Of a stretch of 22,298 bases of DNA, positions 7,552-14,973 are shown piece after piece. Every line of letters starts with the position of its first letter. Position 1 is the first letter of the stretch. Below the pieces are notes generated by a model. The model searched no databases. It worked only from the letters and a program-made list of their open reading frames with translations, and was not told where the DNA came from. The DNA is from Megasphaera sp. UBA1696 (lineage in GTDB: Bacteria > Bacillota > Negativicutes > Veillonellales > Megasphaeraceae). The position numbers and the translations under genes were made by a program. Where the stretch lies: assembly GCA_002319965.1 (NCBI GenBank), contig DCJQ01000012.1, forward strand, positions 1-22,298, written 5' to 3'.

Positions 7552-8778
7552 TTATTTTACTTCCGTGTTGTTAATGCTTTCGACCAAAGCGTCGGCTAAG
7601 TGTTCCAGTTCTACAGCTTTGTCGTCATGCATGGCCGAAGCCAGAGACAGGCGTTCGTTGAGGATCGTCATGTTCGAAAGATTTTCGTCGATGAATTCCT
7701 GCATCAAATCGCCGGATTTTACAGCCCAAGAGCCGTTTTCGATCAGGGCAATGGTACGATTCTGTACGTGGAGAGCCTTCATGTGTTCGAGGAAGTCCAG
7801 CATGACCGGATAGATGCCCAGGTTATACGTTACCGAAGCCAGTACCAGGTGAGAGAGCTTGAAGGACTGGGAAATCAATTCCGAAACGTGAGTCGAAGAG
7901 ACGTCGCAGATACGGATATTGGTAACGCCTTTTTCACAAAGTCTCGAGGCCAGGTTCTGTGCAGCTGCTTCCGTATTACCGTACATCGAAGAGTAGGCAA
8001 TGAGGACGCCTTTTTCTTCCGGTGTATACGTGCTCCAGCGCTGGTATTTGTCGAGCAGGTAACCGAAGTCTTTTCTCCAGACCGGGCCGTGGAGCGGGCA
8101 AATGACTTTGATTTTATCCAAGACCGTCGCAGCTTTACCCAAGAGGTGCTGTACGTGCGGGCCGTATTTGCCGACGATGTTGGTGTAATAACGGCGGGCT
8201 TCATCGAGCCAATCGCGGTCGAAGTTGACTTCATCGGCAAACAGTTTGCCGTCGAGGGCGATGAAGGAACCGAAGGCGTCAGCCGAGAAGAGGATGCCGT
8301 CGGTGAGGTCGAGGGTAACCATAGCTTCCGGCCAGTGGACCATCGGAGCTTCTACATAGGTTACAGTATGTTTACCGAAAGTCGTCGTGTCGCCTTCTTT
8401 GACTTCGATCAATTCCTGGTTGTCGATTTTAAAGCCGAACTGACGCATGAGCATGAAGGATTTTTCCGTGCTGATGATTTTAACATTCGGATAGCGGAGA
8501 ACAATTTCTTCCATGCTGGCGCAGTGGTCCGGTTCCATGTGGTTGATGACCATGTAATCGAGGTCGCGGCCGCCGAGGACGTGTTCTACGTTTTCTAAGA
8601 ACTGACGGCAAACAGCCCAGTCAACCGTGTCAAACAATACCGTCTTTTCGTCGAGCAAGAGGTAAGCATTATAAGAAACGCCCAAGGGAATGGGGTGAAT
8701 ATTTTCAAACAAATGTAATCTATGGTCATTAGCACCGACCCAAGAAACATCTTTTGTTACTTTGCGTACGCAATACAT
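7552..8778 (-). CDS. Flavodiiron protein (A-type flavoprotein, FprA/ROO-like)
   Basis: 408 residues, the normal size for a class A flavodiiron protein, a cytoplasmic enzyme that reduces O2 to water and/or NO to N2O at a di-iron centre. The N-terminal beta-lactamase-like domain (about 1-250) carries the di-iron ligand pattern: H80, E82, D84 (with H85) in NHMEPDHCAS, H148 in PMVHWPE, D167 in FSADAFG and H230 in CPLHGPVW. The flavodoxin domain (about 256-400) starts with the FMN loop AYSSMYGNTE (261-270). No rubredoxin or reductase domain is attached, so an external rubredoxin donor is expected, and the gene just upstream encodes one at the end of a fusion protein, 24 bases away. AAAGGAGT precedes the ATG. 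It is the last gene of the operon. O2 versus NO preference cannot be read from the sequence. Confidence 0.92.
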   Translation of the reverse strand: MYCVRKVTKDVSWVGANDHRLHLFENIHPIPLGVSYNAYLLLDEKTVLFDTVDWAVCRQFLENVEHVLGGRDLDYMVINHMEPDHCASMEEIVLRYPNVKIISTEKSFMLMRQFGFKIDNQELIEVKEGDTTTFGKHTVTYVEAPMVHWPEAMVTLDLTDGILFSADAFGSFIALDGKLFADEVNFDRDWLDEARRYYTNIVGKYGPHVQHLLGKAATVLDKIKVICPLHGPVWRKDFGYLLDKYQRWSTYTPEEKGVLIAYSSMYGNTEAAAQNLASRLCEKGVTNIRICDVSSTHVSELISQSFKLSHLVLASVTYNLGIYPVMLDFLEHMKALHVQNRTIALIENGSWAVKSGDLMQEFIDENLSNMTILNERLSLASAMHDDKAVELEHLADALVESINNTEVK

Positions 8779-8802
8779 AATTTATCGACTCCTTTCGCCG
8801 CA

Positions 8803-10719
8803 CTATTCTTGAATAAAATGACTCTTTTCTTCAGCGCATTCCGGGCAAACCCAATCATCAGGCAGGTCCTTGAACAAGGTTCCCGGTGCAATATCAGCGT
8901 CTTCATCACCTAATTCAGGAATATAGACATAGCCGCAGCCGTTGCAGACATACTTCGGACCAATCGGTTCCGGTTTCGGAACGACCGGGCGTTTCATCTT
9001 AACCATCGGTGGAGCCGGCTTTTTATCTTCCAGGCCGAGTTCCTGTGCTAAGAGCGGCAGGATTTCCTGAACGTCGCCGACGATACCGTAGTCGCAGTTT
9101 TTAAAGATCGGAGCGTTGCCGTTTTTATTGATAGCTACAATAGTCGAAGCATCTTTGATGCCTTTCAAATGCTGTTTCGCACCGGAAATACCGCAGGCAA
9201 TGTATAAGTTGCCCGTGAATTTCTGGCCGGACATGCCGACATAGCGATTGAGCGGTACATAGCGAAGGGTTTCAGCAACCGGACGGGACGAACCGATAGC
9301 AGCGCCGGCAGCTTTTGCCAAATCTTCGATAAGCTTCATGTTTTCTTTTTTCCCAATGCCCTTGCCAGCTGAGACAACACGTTCTGCCTCAACAATAGGC
9401 GTATCTGCTGCAATACCGACGGAGAAGTCATATCCGTCATGTCTGAGGGCGTCTGCGAGGGCTTTGACTTTGTCTTTTGCGCTTCCGTCGCGAAACAACT
9501 GGTTTTTACGGATCCCCGTAACCGGAGCGGCTTTCTTCGGAGCCGAGCTGCGGCCGGCACCGCCGTCAGCTTTGCCGATTTTGCCCAACAGGTGAGCAGC
9601 AATGACGACGCGCTGAATTTCATTAGTGCCTTCGTAGATCGTCGTGATCTTCGCATCGCGGTAAGCCCGTTCGACGTCCATGCCTTTCAAGAAGCCGGAG
9701 CCGCCGAAAATCTGAAGAGCTTCGTTGGTGATTTCGATAGCCGAGTCAGAAGCGTACATCTTAGCCATAGCAGCTTCCATGCTGTACGGTTCGTGTTTTT
9801 CTTTTAATTCAGCTGCCGAGTAAATCAGGTAACGGGATGCACGAAGCTTCGTTGCCATATCAGCCAGTTTAAAGGAAATGCCCTGGTGAATACCGATCGG
9901 CTGACCGAACTGAATACGTTCTTTGGCATAGTCGAGTGCGCTTTCATAAGCGCCCTGGGCGATACCCAGTGCCTGAGCACCGATACCGATACGGCCGCCG
10001 TCGAGGGTTGCCATAGCGATCTTGAAGCCCTGGCCTTCTTTGCCGAGCAGGTTTTCCTTCGGAACTTTGACGTCATTGAAAATCAATTCTGCCGTCGAAG
10101 ACGAGCGAATACCTAATTTATCGTAATGGTCGCCGAAGCTGAAGCCTTCCCAGCCTTTTTCTACGATGAAGGCCGAAATGCCTTTGGTACCGATATCCGG
10201 AGTCGTAACAGCGAATACAACGTAAATATCAGCTTTCGGAGCATTGGTGATGAAAATCTTACCGCCGTTGAGCAGGTAGTAGTCCCCTTTATCGACAGCC
10301 GTCGTTTCCGTACCGCCGGCATCGGAACCTGCGTTTTCTTCAGTCAGACCGAAGGCGCCCAGTTTTTCCCCTTTTGCTAAAGGAACCAAGTATTTTTTCT
10401 TCTGTTCTTCATTCCCGAAGGCTGCAATCGGATACGTGCCCAGCGAGGTGTGAGCCGACAGGATAACGCCGACACCGCCGTCAACGCGGGAGAATTCTTC
10501 AACAGCAATGGCATAGCTCGTGACATCGAGGCCTGCGCCGCCGTATTCCTTCGGATACGGGAGACCCATCCAGCCATGTTTGCCCATAGCCTTTACGATT
10601 TCATCCGGAAATTCATTGTTCTGGTCCAGCGAAAAGGCAATCGGTTTTACTTCCGCTTCCGCAAATTTGCGGATCTCTTTTCGTAAGGCTTCATGTTCGG
10701 CAGTTGTTTGAAACAGCAT
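8803..10719 (-). CDS. Acyl-CoA dehydrogenase / ETF-alpha FAD domain / rubredoxin fusion protein
   Basis: 638 residues with three modules. (1) Residues 1-380: complete acyl-CoA dehydrogenase with FAD-binding FGLTEENAGSDA (123-134), FITN (156-159), TLDGGRIGIGAQALGIA (238-254), FGGSGF, and the catalytic base Glu363 in IYEGTNEIQR. (2) About 440-560: the C-terminal FAD domain of electron transfer flavoprotein alpha (VVSAGKGIG, GAAIGSSRP with Arg479, LYIACGISGAKQHLKG, VAINKNGNAPIF, DYGIVGD); the ETF-alpha N-terminal domain is absent. (3) About 588-638: rubredoxin with Cys592, Cys595, Cys625, Cys628 and the GDEDADIAPGTLFKDLPDDWVCPEC pattern (split around 604-629). A proline/lysine-rich linker joins modules 2 and 3. 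Fusions of this type occur in some anaerobic Firmicutes. AGGAGG sits eight bases before the ATG. It lies 31 bases after an Rrf2 gene and 24 before a flavodiiron gene, so it likely feeds electrons from an acyl-CoA to that enzyme. Substrate chain length is unknown. Confidence 0.93.
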   Translation of the reverse strand: MLFQTTAEHEALRKEIRKFAEAEVKPIAFSLDQNNEFPDEIVKAMGKHGWMGLPYPKEYGGAGLDVTSYAIAVEEFSRVDGGVGVILSAHTSLGTYPIAAFGNEEQKKKYLVPLAKGEKLGAFGLTEENAGSDAGGTETTAVDKGDYYLLNGGKIFITNAPKADIYVVFAVTTPDIGTKGISAFIVEKGWEGFSFGDHYDKLGIRSSSTAELIFNDVKVPKENLLGKEGQGFKIAMATLDGGRIGIGAQALGIAQGAYESALDYAKERIQFGQPIGIHQGISFKLADMATKLRASRYLIYSAAELKEKHEPYSMEAAMAKMYASDSAIEITNEALQIFGGSGFLKGMDVERAYRDAKITTIYEGTNEIQRVVIAAHLLGKIGKADGGAGRSSAPKKAAPVTGIRKNQLFRDGSAKDKVKALADALRHDGYDFSVGIAADTPIVEAERVVSAGKGIGKKENMKLIEDLAKAAGAAIGSSRPVAETLRYVPLNRYVGMSGQKFTGNLYIACGISGAKQHLKGIKDASTIVAINKNGNAPIFKNCDYGIVGDVQEILPLLAQELGLEDKKPAPPMVKMKRPVVPKPEPIGPKYVCNGCGYVYIPELGDEDADIAPGTLFKDLPDDWVCPECAEEKSHFIQE

Positions 10720-10750
10720 ATCATACTCCTCCTTTATGGATACAACTTGA

Positions 10751-11158
10751 TTAACTATTCTTTCCTATGATTTCCCACAGGCTTTTTGCACGCAGCTTTT
10801 GATTGATTTCTTCTTGAACGACGCACAAGTTCAAGTGGATTTTGCAAATCCCGTGAGTCCTGCGCCATTCACAATCATACGAACCCTGCATGCATGCCGT
10901 TACATGGGCATCCCCCTCCATAATCGTAATCAGGTCATAGAGGCTGACGTTCTTTAAATCTTCGACTAAGTGGCAACCACCTCCCGGTCCTCTGGAAAGC
11001 TTAACAAGCCCAGCTTGCGATAGTTTTTTTAGGATCTTGTAAGTAAATGCTTGCGGAACCTGTTCATCTTCGGCCAGCGAACGCACACTATGCTGTTTTT
11101 CGTCCGTCAAGGCACGCAACATCCGCAACGCATAATCCGTTTGCCGATTCATAAACAT
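10751..11158 (-). CDS. Rrf2-family transcriptional regulator with a cysteine cluster
   Basis: 135 residues. The N-terminus MFMNRQTDYALRMLRAL, the winged helix (VRSLAEDEQVPQAFTYKILKKL split at 25-46) and LVKLSRGPGGGCHLVED are typical of Rrf2 proteins (IscR, NsrR, RsrR, CymR). Cys89, Cys96, Cys105 and Cys112 lie in the region where IscR and NsrR hold their iron-sulfur cluster, but the spacing here is C-x6-C-x8-C-x6-C, so ligands are inferred and not proven. It is the first gene of the operon with the fusion protein and the flavodiiron protein. A strong promoter and a 12-base tandem repeat lie immediately upstream, fitting autoregulation that responds to O2, NO or redox state. The ATG at 11158 (MFM) has GGAG eight bases upstream; the next in-frame ATG at 11152 is also possible. 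A longer frame to 11233 would include the promoter and is rejected. Confidence 0.88.
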   Translation of the reverse strand: MFMNRQTDYALRMLRALTDEKQHSVRSLAEDEQVPQAFTYKILKKLSQAGLVKLSRGPGGGCHLVEDLKNVSLYDLITIMEGDAHVTACMQGSYDCEWRRTHGICKIHLNLCVVQEEINQKLRAKSLWEIIGKNS

Positions 11159-11170
11159 AAAAAGCACTCC

Positions 11171-11195
11171 GTATTCGTAATTAGTATTTGTAATT
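11171..11195. repeat. Tandem 12-base direct repeat, candidate Rrf2 operator
   Basis: GTATTCGTAATT (11171-11182) and GTATTTGTAATT (11184-11195) match at 11 of 12 positions with a period of 13. They lie just downstream of the -10 box and 13 bases upstream of the Rrf2 start codon, where a repressor would block initiation. Confidence 0.5.
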
Positions 11196-11204
11196 CTTGC
11201 CTCT

Positions 11205-11233
11205 ATCATATTTTTTTGGACAAAAAAAGTCAA
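11205..11233 (-). promoter_or_regulatory. Promoter of the Rrf2/fusion/flavodiiron operon
   Basis: Minus strand -35 TTGACT (11233-11228), exactly 17-base spacer with facing T- and A-tracts, and -10 TATGAT (11210-11205), 46 bases before the Rrf2 ATG. Five of six matches in each box. Confidence 0.8.
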
Positions 11234-11374
11234 GAGTTATGGGTATGCTAAAAAATTAAGATGTAGCCTATATCTATGAGTATTCTTAAAAGATTGAATC
11301 TTTATCATTGATAACCATTATTATTATTTCTTAGTGACGCTATAGCCATCCCCTTTCCCCTGAAAGGTAAAAAA

Positions 11375-11404
11375 ATAATTCTTTCTAAAAAAGAAAAGAA
11401 TTAT
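11375..11404 (-). terminator. AT-rich inverted repeat followed by T-run
   Basis: ATAATTCTTTCT pairs with AGAAAAGAATTAT with one bulged base, and on the minus strand is followed by seven T. It may be a back-up terminator behind the one at 11407-11447. The stem has few GC pairs, so it is weak. The rest of 11234-11374 holds no gene that I can see; a Fur-like 7-1-7 sequence lies at 11309-11323. Confidence 0.35.
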
Positions 11405-11406
11405 GC

Positions 11407-11447
11407 AAAAAAAGAGATCTCCTGTGACCAATAGTCATAGGAGACCT
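11407..11447 (-). terminator. Rho-independent terminator of the M20 amidohydrolase gene
   Basis: Stem of about 13 positions with one mismatch and one G-U (11415-11428 with 11434-11447), short loop, then seven T on the minus strand. It starts 13 bases past the stop codon at 11460. Confidence 0.8.
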
Positions 11448-11459
11448 TTACGTTATATT

Positions 11460-12647
11460 TTATGCCGTTTTTGCAAGTACTAATGATACCATGATTTCGA
11501 CGCCGATAGGAAGGCATTTTTCATCGACAGCAAAGTGCGTATTGTGCAGGGGATAGACGGTCTGCCCCTTCGGCGTCGCACCGAGCCAAAAGAAGCCGCC
11601 GTCAAAGTGCTGCAAGTACCCCGAAAAGTCTTCAGCCGTCATGGCCGGTTCCTGAACATCCGCCAAGCCTTCGTCTCCGAGGCACTGACGGACGACGCCG
11701 GCAATAAAGTCAGCCTGAGCCGGCGTATTGCGGACAGCTGCATAGCCCCGTTCGTAATAAAGGGTGCTTTCCGTCCCGTACATGGCGTCCATGCCCTTCA
11801 GCGTATCCTGAAGATACGTTTCGACGGCATCCTGTGCTTCTTCATGATAAGTCCGGCAAGTACCTTCAATTTCTACCGTATCGGCGACGACGTTGTACCG
11901 CGTACCTCCGGTAATCTTGCCAAAAGTCAAGACCGCCGGGTAGAGCGGATTGACGCGGCGGCTGACAATGGTCTGAGCCGCTGTCAGGAACTGGGCGGCT
12001 GCAACGATGGTATCGACGCCCTTATGAGGCATGGCGGCGTGGCTGGTCTTGCCCTTCATGACGATGCGGATATGATCCGATGCAGCCATCATCGGCCCCG
12101 GCAGGACGCCGACCGTACCGCTGGGCAAGGTCGGCCAGACGTGAAGGCCGTAGACGGCATCGATACCGTCGAGAGCCCCCGACGCAATCAAGCCCTTAGC
12201 GCCGCCGACGGGCGATTTTTCTTCAGAGGGCTGACAAATAAAGACGACCGTCCCCGAAAGGTCGTCCTTGATCCGACTCAGCACCTCGGCGGCTCCGAGG
12301 AGAATGCTCATGTGCCCGTCATGGCCGCAGGCATGCATCTTGCCGGGAAACTTCGAATCAAAGGGCAGTCCCGTTTCTTCCGTCATCGGCAGGGCGTCCA
12401 TATCGGCCCGCAAGGCGATGACCGGTCCGGGCTTTCCCCCTTTCAGATAGCCCAAAACGGCCGTCGTACCGGCGACATGCTCCGTAACTTCTACGCCGAA
12501 TGAGCGAAGTTTTTCCGCCATAAAGGCGGCTGTATGCAATTCTTCTCCGGATAGTTCTGGATTTTCATGAATATGACGCCGCATGGCCAAAATATCCGGT
12601 GTAACTTCGTTTATTAACTGTTTTATACCCCTCTTATCCATCATCAT
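11460..12647 (-). CDS. M20D-family amidohydrolase (N-acyl-amino acid / hippurate hydrolase type)
   Basis: 395 residues, normal for the M20D metallopeptidase group, which hydrolyses N-acyl or N-aroyl amino acids, or N-acetyl-diaminopimelate. Metal-binding and catalytic residues are visible: ALRADMDALP (78-87), ACGHDGH with Cys107 and His109, CQPSEEK with Glu142/Glu143, His169 in GLHVWP, and His368 in PLHNTHFAVDE. The dimerisation domain is at about 185-300. The substrate cannot be deduced; it is a stand-alone gene, not in a lysine biosynthesis cluster. Three ATG codons in a row (12647, 12644, 12641) follow an AGGGGG; the second or third may be the true start because the spacing to the first is short. 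It is transcribed divergently from the M18 aminopeptidase gene at 12842. Confidence 0.88.
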   Translation of the reverse strand: MMMDKRGIKQLINEVTPDILAMRRHIHENPELSGEELHTAAFMAEKLRSFGVEVTEHVAGTTAVLGYLKGGKPGPVIALRADMDALPMTEETGLPFDSKFPGKMHACGHDGHMSILLGAAEVLSRIKDDLSGTVVFICQPSEEKSPVGGAKGLIASGALDGIDAVYGLHVWPTLPSGTVGVLPGPMMAASDHIRIVMKGKTSHAAMPHKGVDTIVAAAQFLTAAQTIVSRRVNPLYPAVLTFGKITGGTRYNVVADTVEIEGTCRTYHEEAQDAVETYLQDTLKGMDAMYGTESTLYYERGYAAVRNTPAQADFIAGVVRQCLGDEGLADVQEPAMTAEDFSGYLQHFDGGFFWLGATPKGQTVYPLHNTHFAVDEKCLPIGVEIMVSLVLAKTA

Positions 12648-12689
12648 AAATCCCCCTATTTATGAATTATTATTTATAAAATATGGTTA

Positions 12690-12718
12690 ATAATACCACT
12701 GTTTTTATAATAATACAA
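12690..12718 (-). promoter_or_regulatory. Promoter of the M20 amidohydrolase gene
   Basis: Minus strand -35 TTGTAT (12718-12713), 17-base spacer, -10 TATTAT (12695-12690), about 43 bases before the start codon. Confidence 0.6.
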
Positions 12719-12804
12719 TAGTTTCTTCTATTTTATTCAGTAAAGAATAGTATGCATCCGGAGATAAGATTTCAATACCCGCGACAAAGTGGACTGATTT
12801 GGAG

Positions 12805-12810
12805 TATAAT
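12805..12810 (+). promoter_or_regulatory. Putative -10 box of the M18 aminopeptidase gene
   Basis: TATAAT on the plus strand 31 bases before the ATG at 12842. The -35 region (CGACAA at 12782-12787, 17-base spacing) is a partial match only. Confidence 0.45.
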
Positions 12811-12841
12811 AGACAATAATATGTTTAAAGGAGGATCACTC

Positions 12842-14209
12842 ATGAAAGCATTTGATACAGAAAACAGTGCCTGGTCCCGCTTTTCAGCCGAACAGCGCTA
12901 CCAGATGGAAACGTACAGCAACCAATACCGTCAATTTCTCGACACAGCCCGGACGGAACGCCTGGCCAATAAGGAAATACTCCGCCAAGCCAAGGAAGCC
13001 GGCTTCAAGCCCCTCAGCGACTATACCAGCCTCAAGGCCGGCGATAAAGTCTATTGGGACCAAAAGGGAAAATCGGTCATCTTAGCCGTCATCGGCTCCT
13101 CGCCCATTGCAGAAGGCCTCAAAATCGTAGGCTCTCATATCGACTGCCCCCGCCTCGACGTCAAAGCCATTCCGGTCATTGAACAGGACAAAATCGTGTA
13201 TTTGAAGACCCATTACTACGGCGGCGTCCTGAAGTACCAGTGGGTCTGCATGCCCCTCTCCCTCATCGGCGTCGTCTACAAAGCCGACGGAACGAGAATC
13301 GACGTATCCATCGGCGAAGATCCTAATGATCCCGTCCTCTTCATCAACGACCTCCTGCCCCATCTCGGCAAGGATCAGGCAGCCAAGAAGCTGAGCGAAG
13401 CCATCAGCGGCGAAATGCTCATGCCCCTCGTCGGCATTCACACGGAAGAAGAAAAGACGAAACCGGCCATCTTGACCCTCTTAAAAGAAAAATACGACAT
13501 CGAAGAAGAAGACTTCACCAGTGCGGAGCTTGAAATCATCCCGGCCGTCAAGAGCCGCGACGTCGGCCTCGACCGCTCGATGATCATGTCCCACGGCCAC
13601 GACGACCGCGTCTGCTCCTATGCCAACCTGGCCGCCATCCTCGATGCCAAGGCCGGCGCAAAGACACAGGTCGCCCTCTTTGCCGATAAAGAAGAAATCG
13701 GCTCTGTCGGCAATACCGGCGTCCAGTCTTCGTACTTCCCGGACTTCATTGCCGAGCTCCTGGCCCTCCAGAACCATCCGGAAGAAATCTGGCTGCGCCG
13801 GACGATGCGCAACAGTGAAGTCTTGTCGGCCGACGTATCGGCAGCCTTCGATCCGGTCTTTGCCGACGCTTATGAAAAACAAAACTCGGCCCAATTAGGC
13901 TACGGCATCTGCCTGTGCAAATACACCGGCGCCCGCGGAAAAGGCGGCAGCAACGATGCCAATGCCGAATTTATGGCCAAGATCCGCAGCATCTTCAACG
14001 AAAACGAAGTTCCCTGGCAGGTCGGCGAACTCGGTAAAGTCGATCAGGGCGGCGGCGGAACCATCGCCTACATCATGGCCGACTGGGGCTGCGACGTCGT
14101 CGACTGCGGCGTTGCCATGCACAGCATGCACGCGCCCTTAGAAATCGTGGCAAAAGCCGATGCCTACAGCGGTTATCTCGCCTATAAAGCCTTCTTTGAA
14201 AGCAAATAA
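12842..14209 (+). CDS. M18-family aminopeptidase (aspartyl aminopeptidase-like)
   Basis: 455 residues, the usual length for M18 zinc aminopeptidases, which remove N-terminal residues, often acidic ones, from peptides in the cytoplasm. Visible metal-site motifs: SHIDCPRLDVKA with His99 and Asp101, SHGHDDRVCSY with Asp255 as the probable bridging ligand, ADKEEIGSVG with Glu284/Glu285, and a C-terminal AMHSMHAPLEI holding the last histidine (His427 or His430). AAAGGAGG lies seven bases before the ATG at 12842; the frame is open further upstream but no ribosome site supports that. A strong terminator follows at once, so this is a single-gene unit. With the divergent M20 gene it forms a small peptide-degradation locus, which suits an amino-acid-using anaerobe. 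Third codon positions are rich in C. Confidence 0.9.
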   Translation: MKAFDTENSAWSRFSAEQRYQMETYSNQYRQFLDTARTERLANKEILRQAKEAGFKPLSDYTSLKAGDKVYWDQKGKSVILAVIGSSPIAEGLKIVGSHIDCPRLDVKAIPVIEQDKIVYLKTHYYGGVLKYQWVCMPLSLIGVVYKADGTRIDVSIGEDPNDPVLFINDLLPHLGKDQAAKKLSEAISGEMLMPLVGIHTEEEKTKPAILTLLKEKYDIEEEDFTSAELEIIPAVKSRDVGLDRSMIMSHGHDDRVCSYANLAAILDAKAGAKTQVALFADKEEIGSVGNTGVQSSYFPDFIAELLALQNHPEEIWLRRTMRNSEVLSADVSAAFDPVFADAYEKQNSAQLGYGICLCKYTGARGKGGSNDANAEFMAKIRSIFNENEVPWQVGELGKVDQGGGGTIAYIMADWGCDVVDCGVAMHSMHAPLEIVAKADAYSGYLAYKAFFESK

Positions 14210-14245
14210 TCGGCTAACGTAAGAAAAAAACTATATAAAACGAAC

Positions 14246-14291
14246 GCTCCCTACTGCCAGTGATGAAAAATCTGACAGTAGGGAGCATTTT
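14246..14291 (+). terminator. Rho-independent terminator of the M18 aminopeptidase gene
   Basis: Perfect 11-bp stem GCTCCCTACTG/CAGTAGGGAGC (14246-14256 with 14276-14286) followed by ATTTTTA. Confidence 0.88.
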
Positions 14292-14330
14292 TATGCCATT
14301 CAGGCACCTCTTTTGTTACAACCCGTTATT

Positions 14331-14882
14331 TTATTTTTTACCCGGCAGCCTTTTATAGGCCTCACGGAGCCAGGCTAACTGATCTTTTTCACGGCGAATG
14401 GCCCGCTCTAAAATTAAGGCATGACCGAAATGATCCTGTTCCGACCCGGCCTCGGAAAATAACACCTTCCACCGGGACTGCAAATAATCCAATTTTTCTT
14501 CATGCCGCAAAATTTCTTCCTGAAACAGCGCCACCAGCAGCGGATCCTCTGCCGAGTCCATAAAATAGACCTTCATGGCAAATTCGTCCCGCGTCGGCGG
14601 CAGCGAACTCAACGATTCTGCCAGCCATTCATCAACCAGGGCTTTCCCGGAAGGAGTAATGGTGTATTTTTTCTTGGTCAGCTTACTGCCGACAATTTCT
14701 TCATGACCGATGATGAAGCCGTCTTGTTCCATCCGGCCGAGCTCCGGATAGATTTGGCTGTGATTGGAGTACCAAAAATCACCGATTTCGCCTTCAAAGG
14801 CCTTTTTTATGTCATAGCCCGCCATTGGCTCCTTTGACAACAACCCTAAAATGACATATCGCAAGGTATTCTTTTGAGCCAC
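14331..14882 (-). CDS. padR: PadR-family repressor of phenolic acid decarboxylase
   Basis: 183 residues. The N-terminal winged helix (LRYVILGLLSKEPMAGYDIK at 7-26, then SQIYPELGRMEQDGFI) is the PadR signature, and the C-terminal part (about 95-180) is the helical Vir_act_alpha_C-type dimerisation domain with HEEKLDYLQSRW. PadR represses padC until phenolic acids such as p-coumarate or ferulate are present. The gene is divergent from padC, with an ATGT-N8-ACAT dyad between them, the known PadR operator form. The start is a GTG at 14882-14880, with AGAGGTG seven bases upstream; no in-frame ATG fits. The operator also overlaps the upstream end of its own promoter, so autoregulation is likely. 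Confidence 0.9.
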   Translation of the reverse strand: MAQKNTLRYVILGLLSKEPMAGYDIKKAFEGEIGDFWYSNHSQIYPELGRMEQDGFIIGHEEIVGSKLTKKKYTITPSGKALVDEWLAESLSSLPPTRDEFAMKVYFMDSAEDPLLVALFQEEILRHEEKLDYLQSRWKVLFSEAGSEQDHFGHALILERAIRREKDQLAWLREAYKRLPGKK

Positions 14883-14951
14883 GACAATTCACCTCTTTCA
14901 ATGCTGATGATGGAAACTAGTTAAACTAAACCTTGACTTTTCCTATTACTA

Positions 14952-14957
14952 AGTATA
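14952..14957 (-). promoter_or_regulatory. Putative -10 box of padR
   Basis: TATACT preceded by TGT (extended -10 form) on the minus strand, about 70 bases before the GTG. A -35 position at 17-base spacing would fall inside the PadR dyad, so one operator could control both promoters. Confidence 0.5.
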
Positions 14958-14973
14958 ACATACAAAGTGTAAC

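Noticed and set aside
11535..12503. 322-residue plus-strand frame opposite the M20 amidohydrolase
   Set aside because: Antisense shadow of a gene with all metal ligands; no start signal and no recognisable domain.
12752..12841. N-terminal extension of the M18 aminopeptidase
   Set aside because: The extension covers the TATAAT at 12805-12810; AAAGGAGG before the ATG at 12842 fixes the start.
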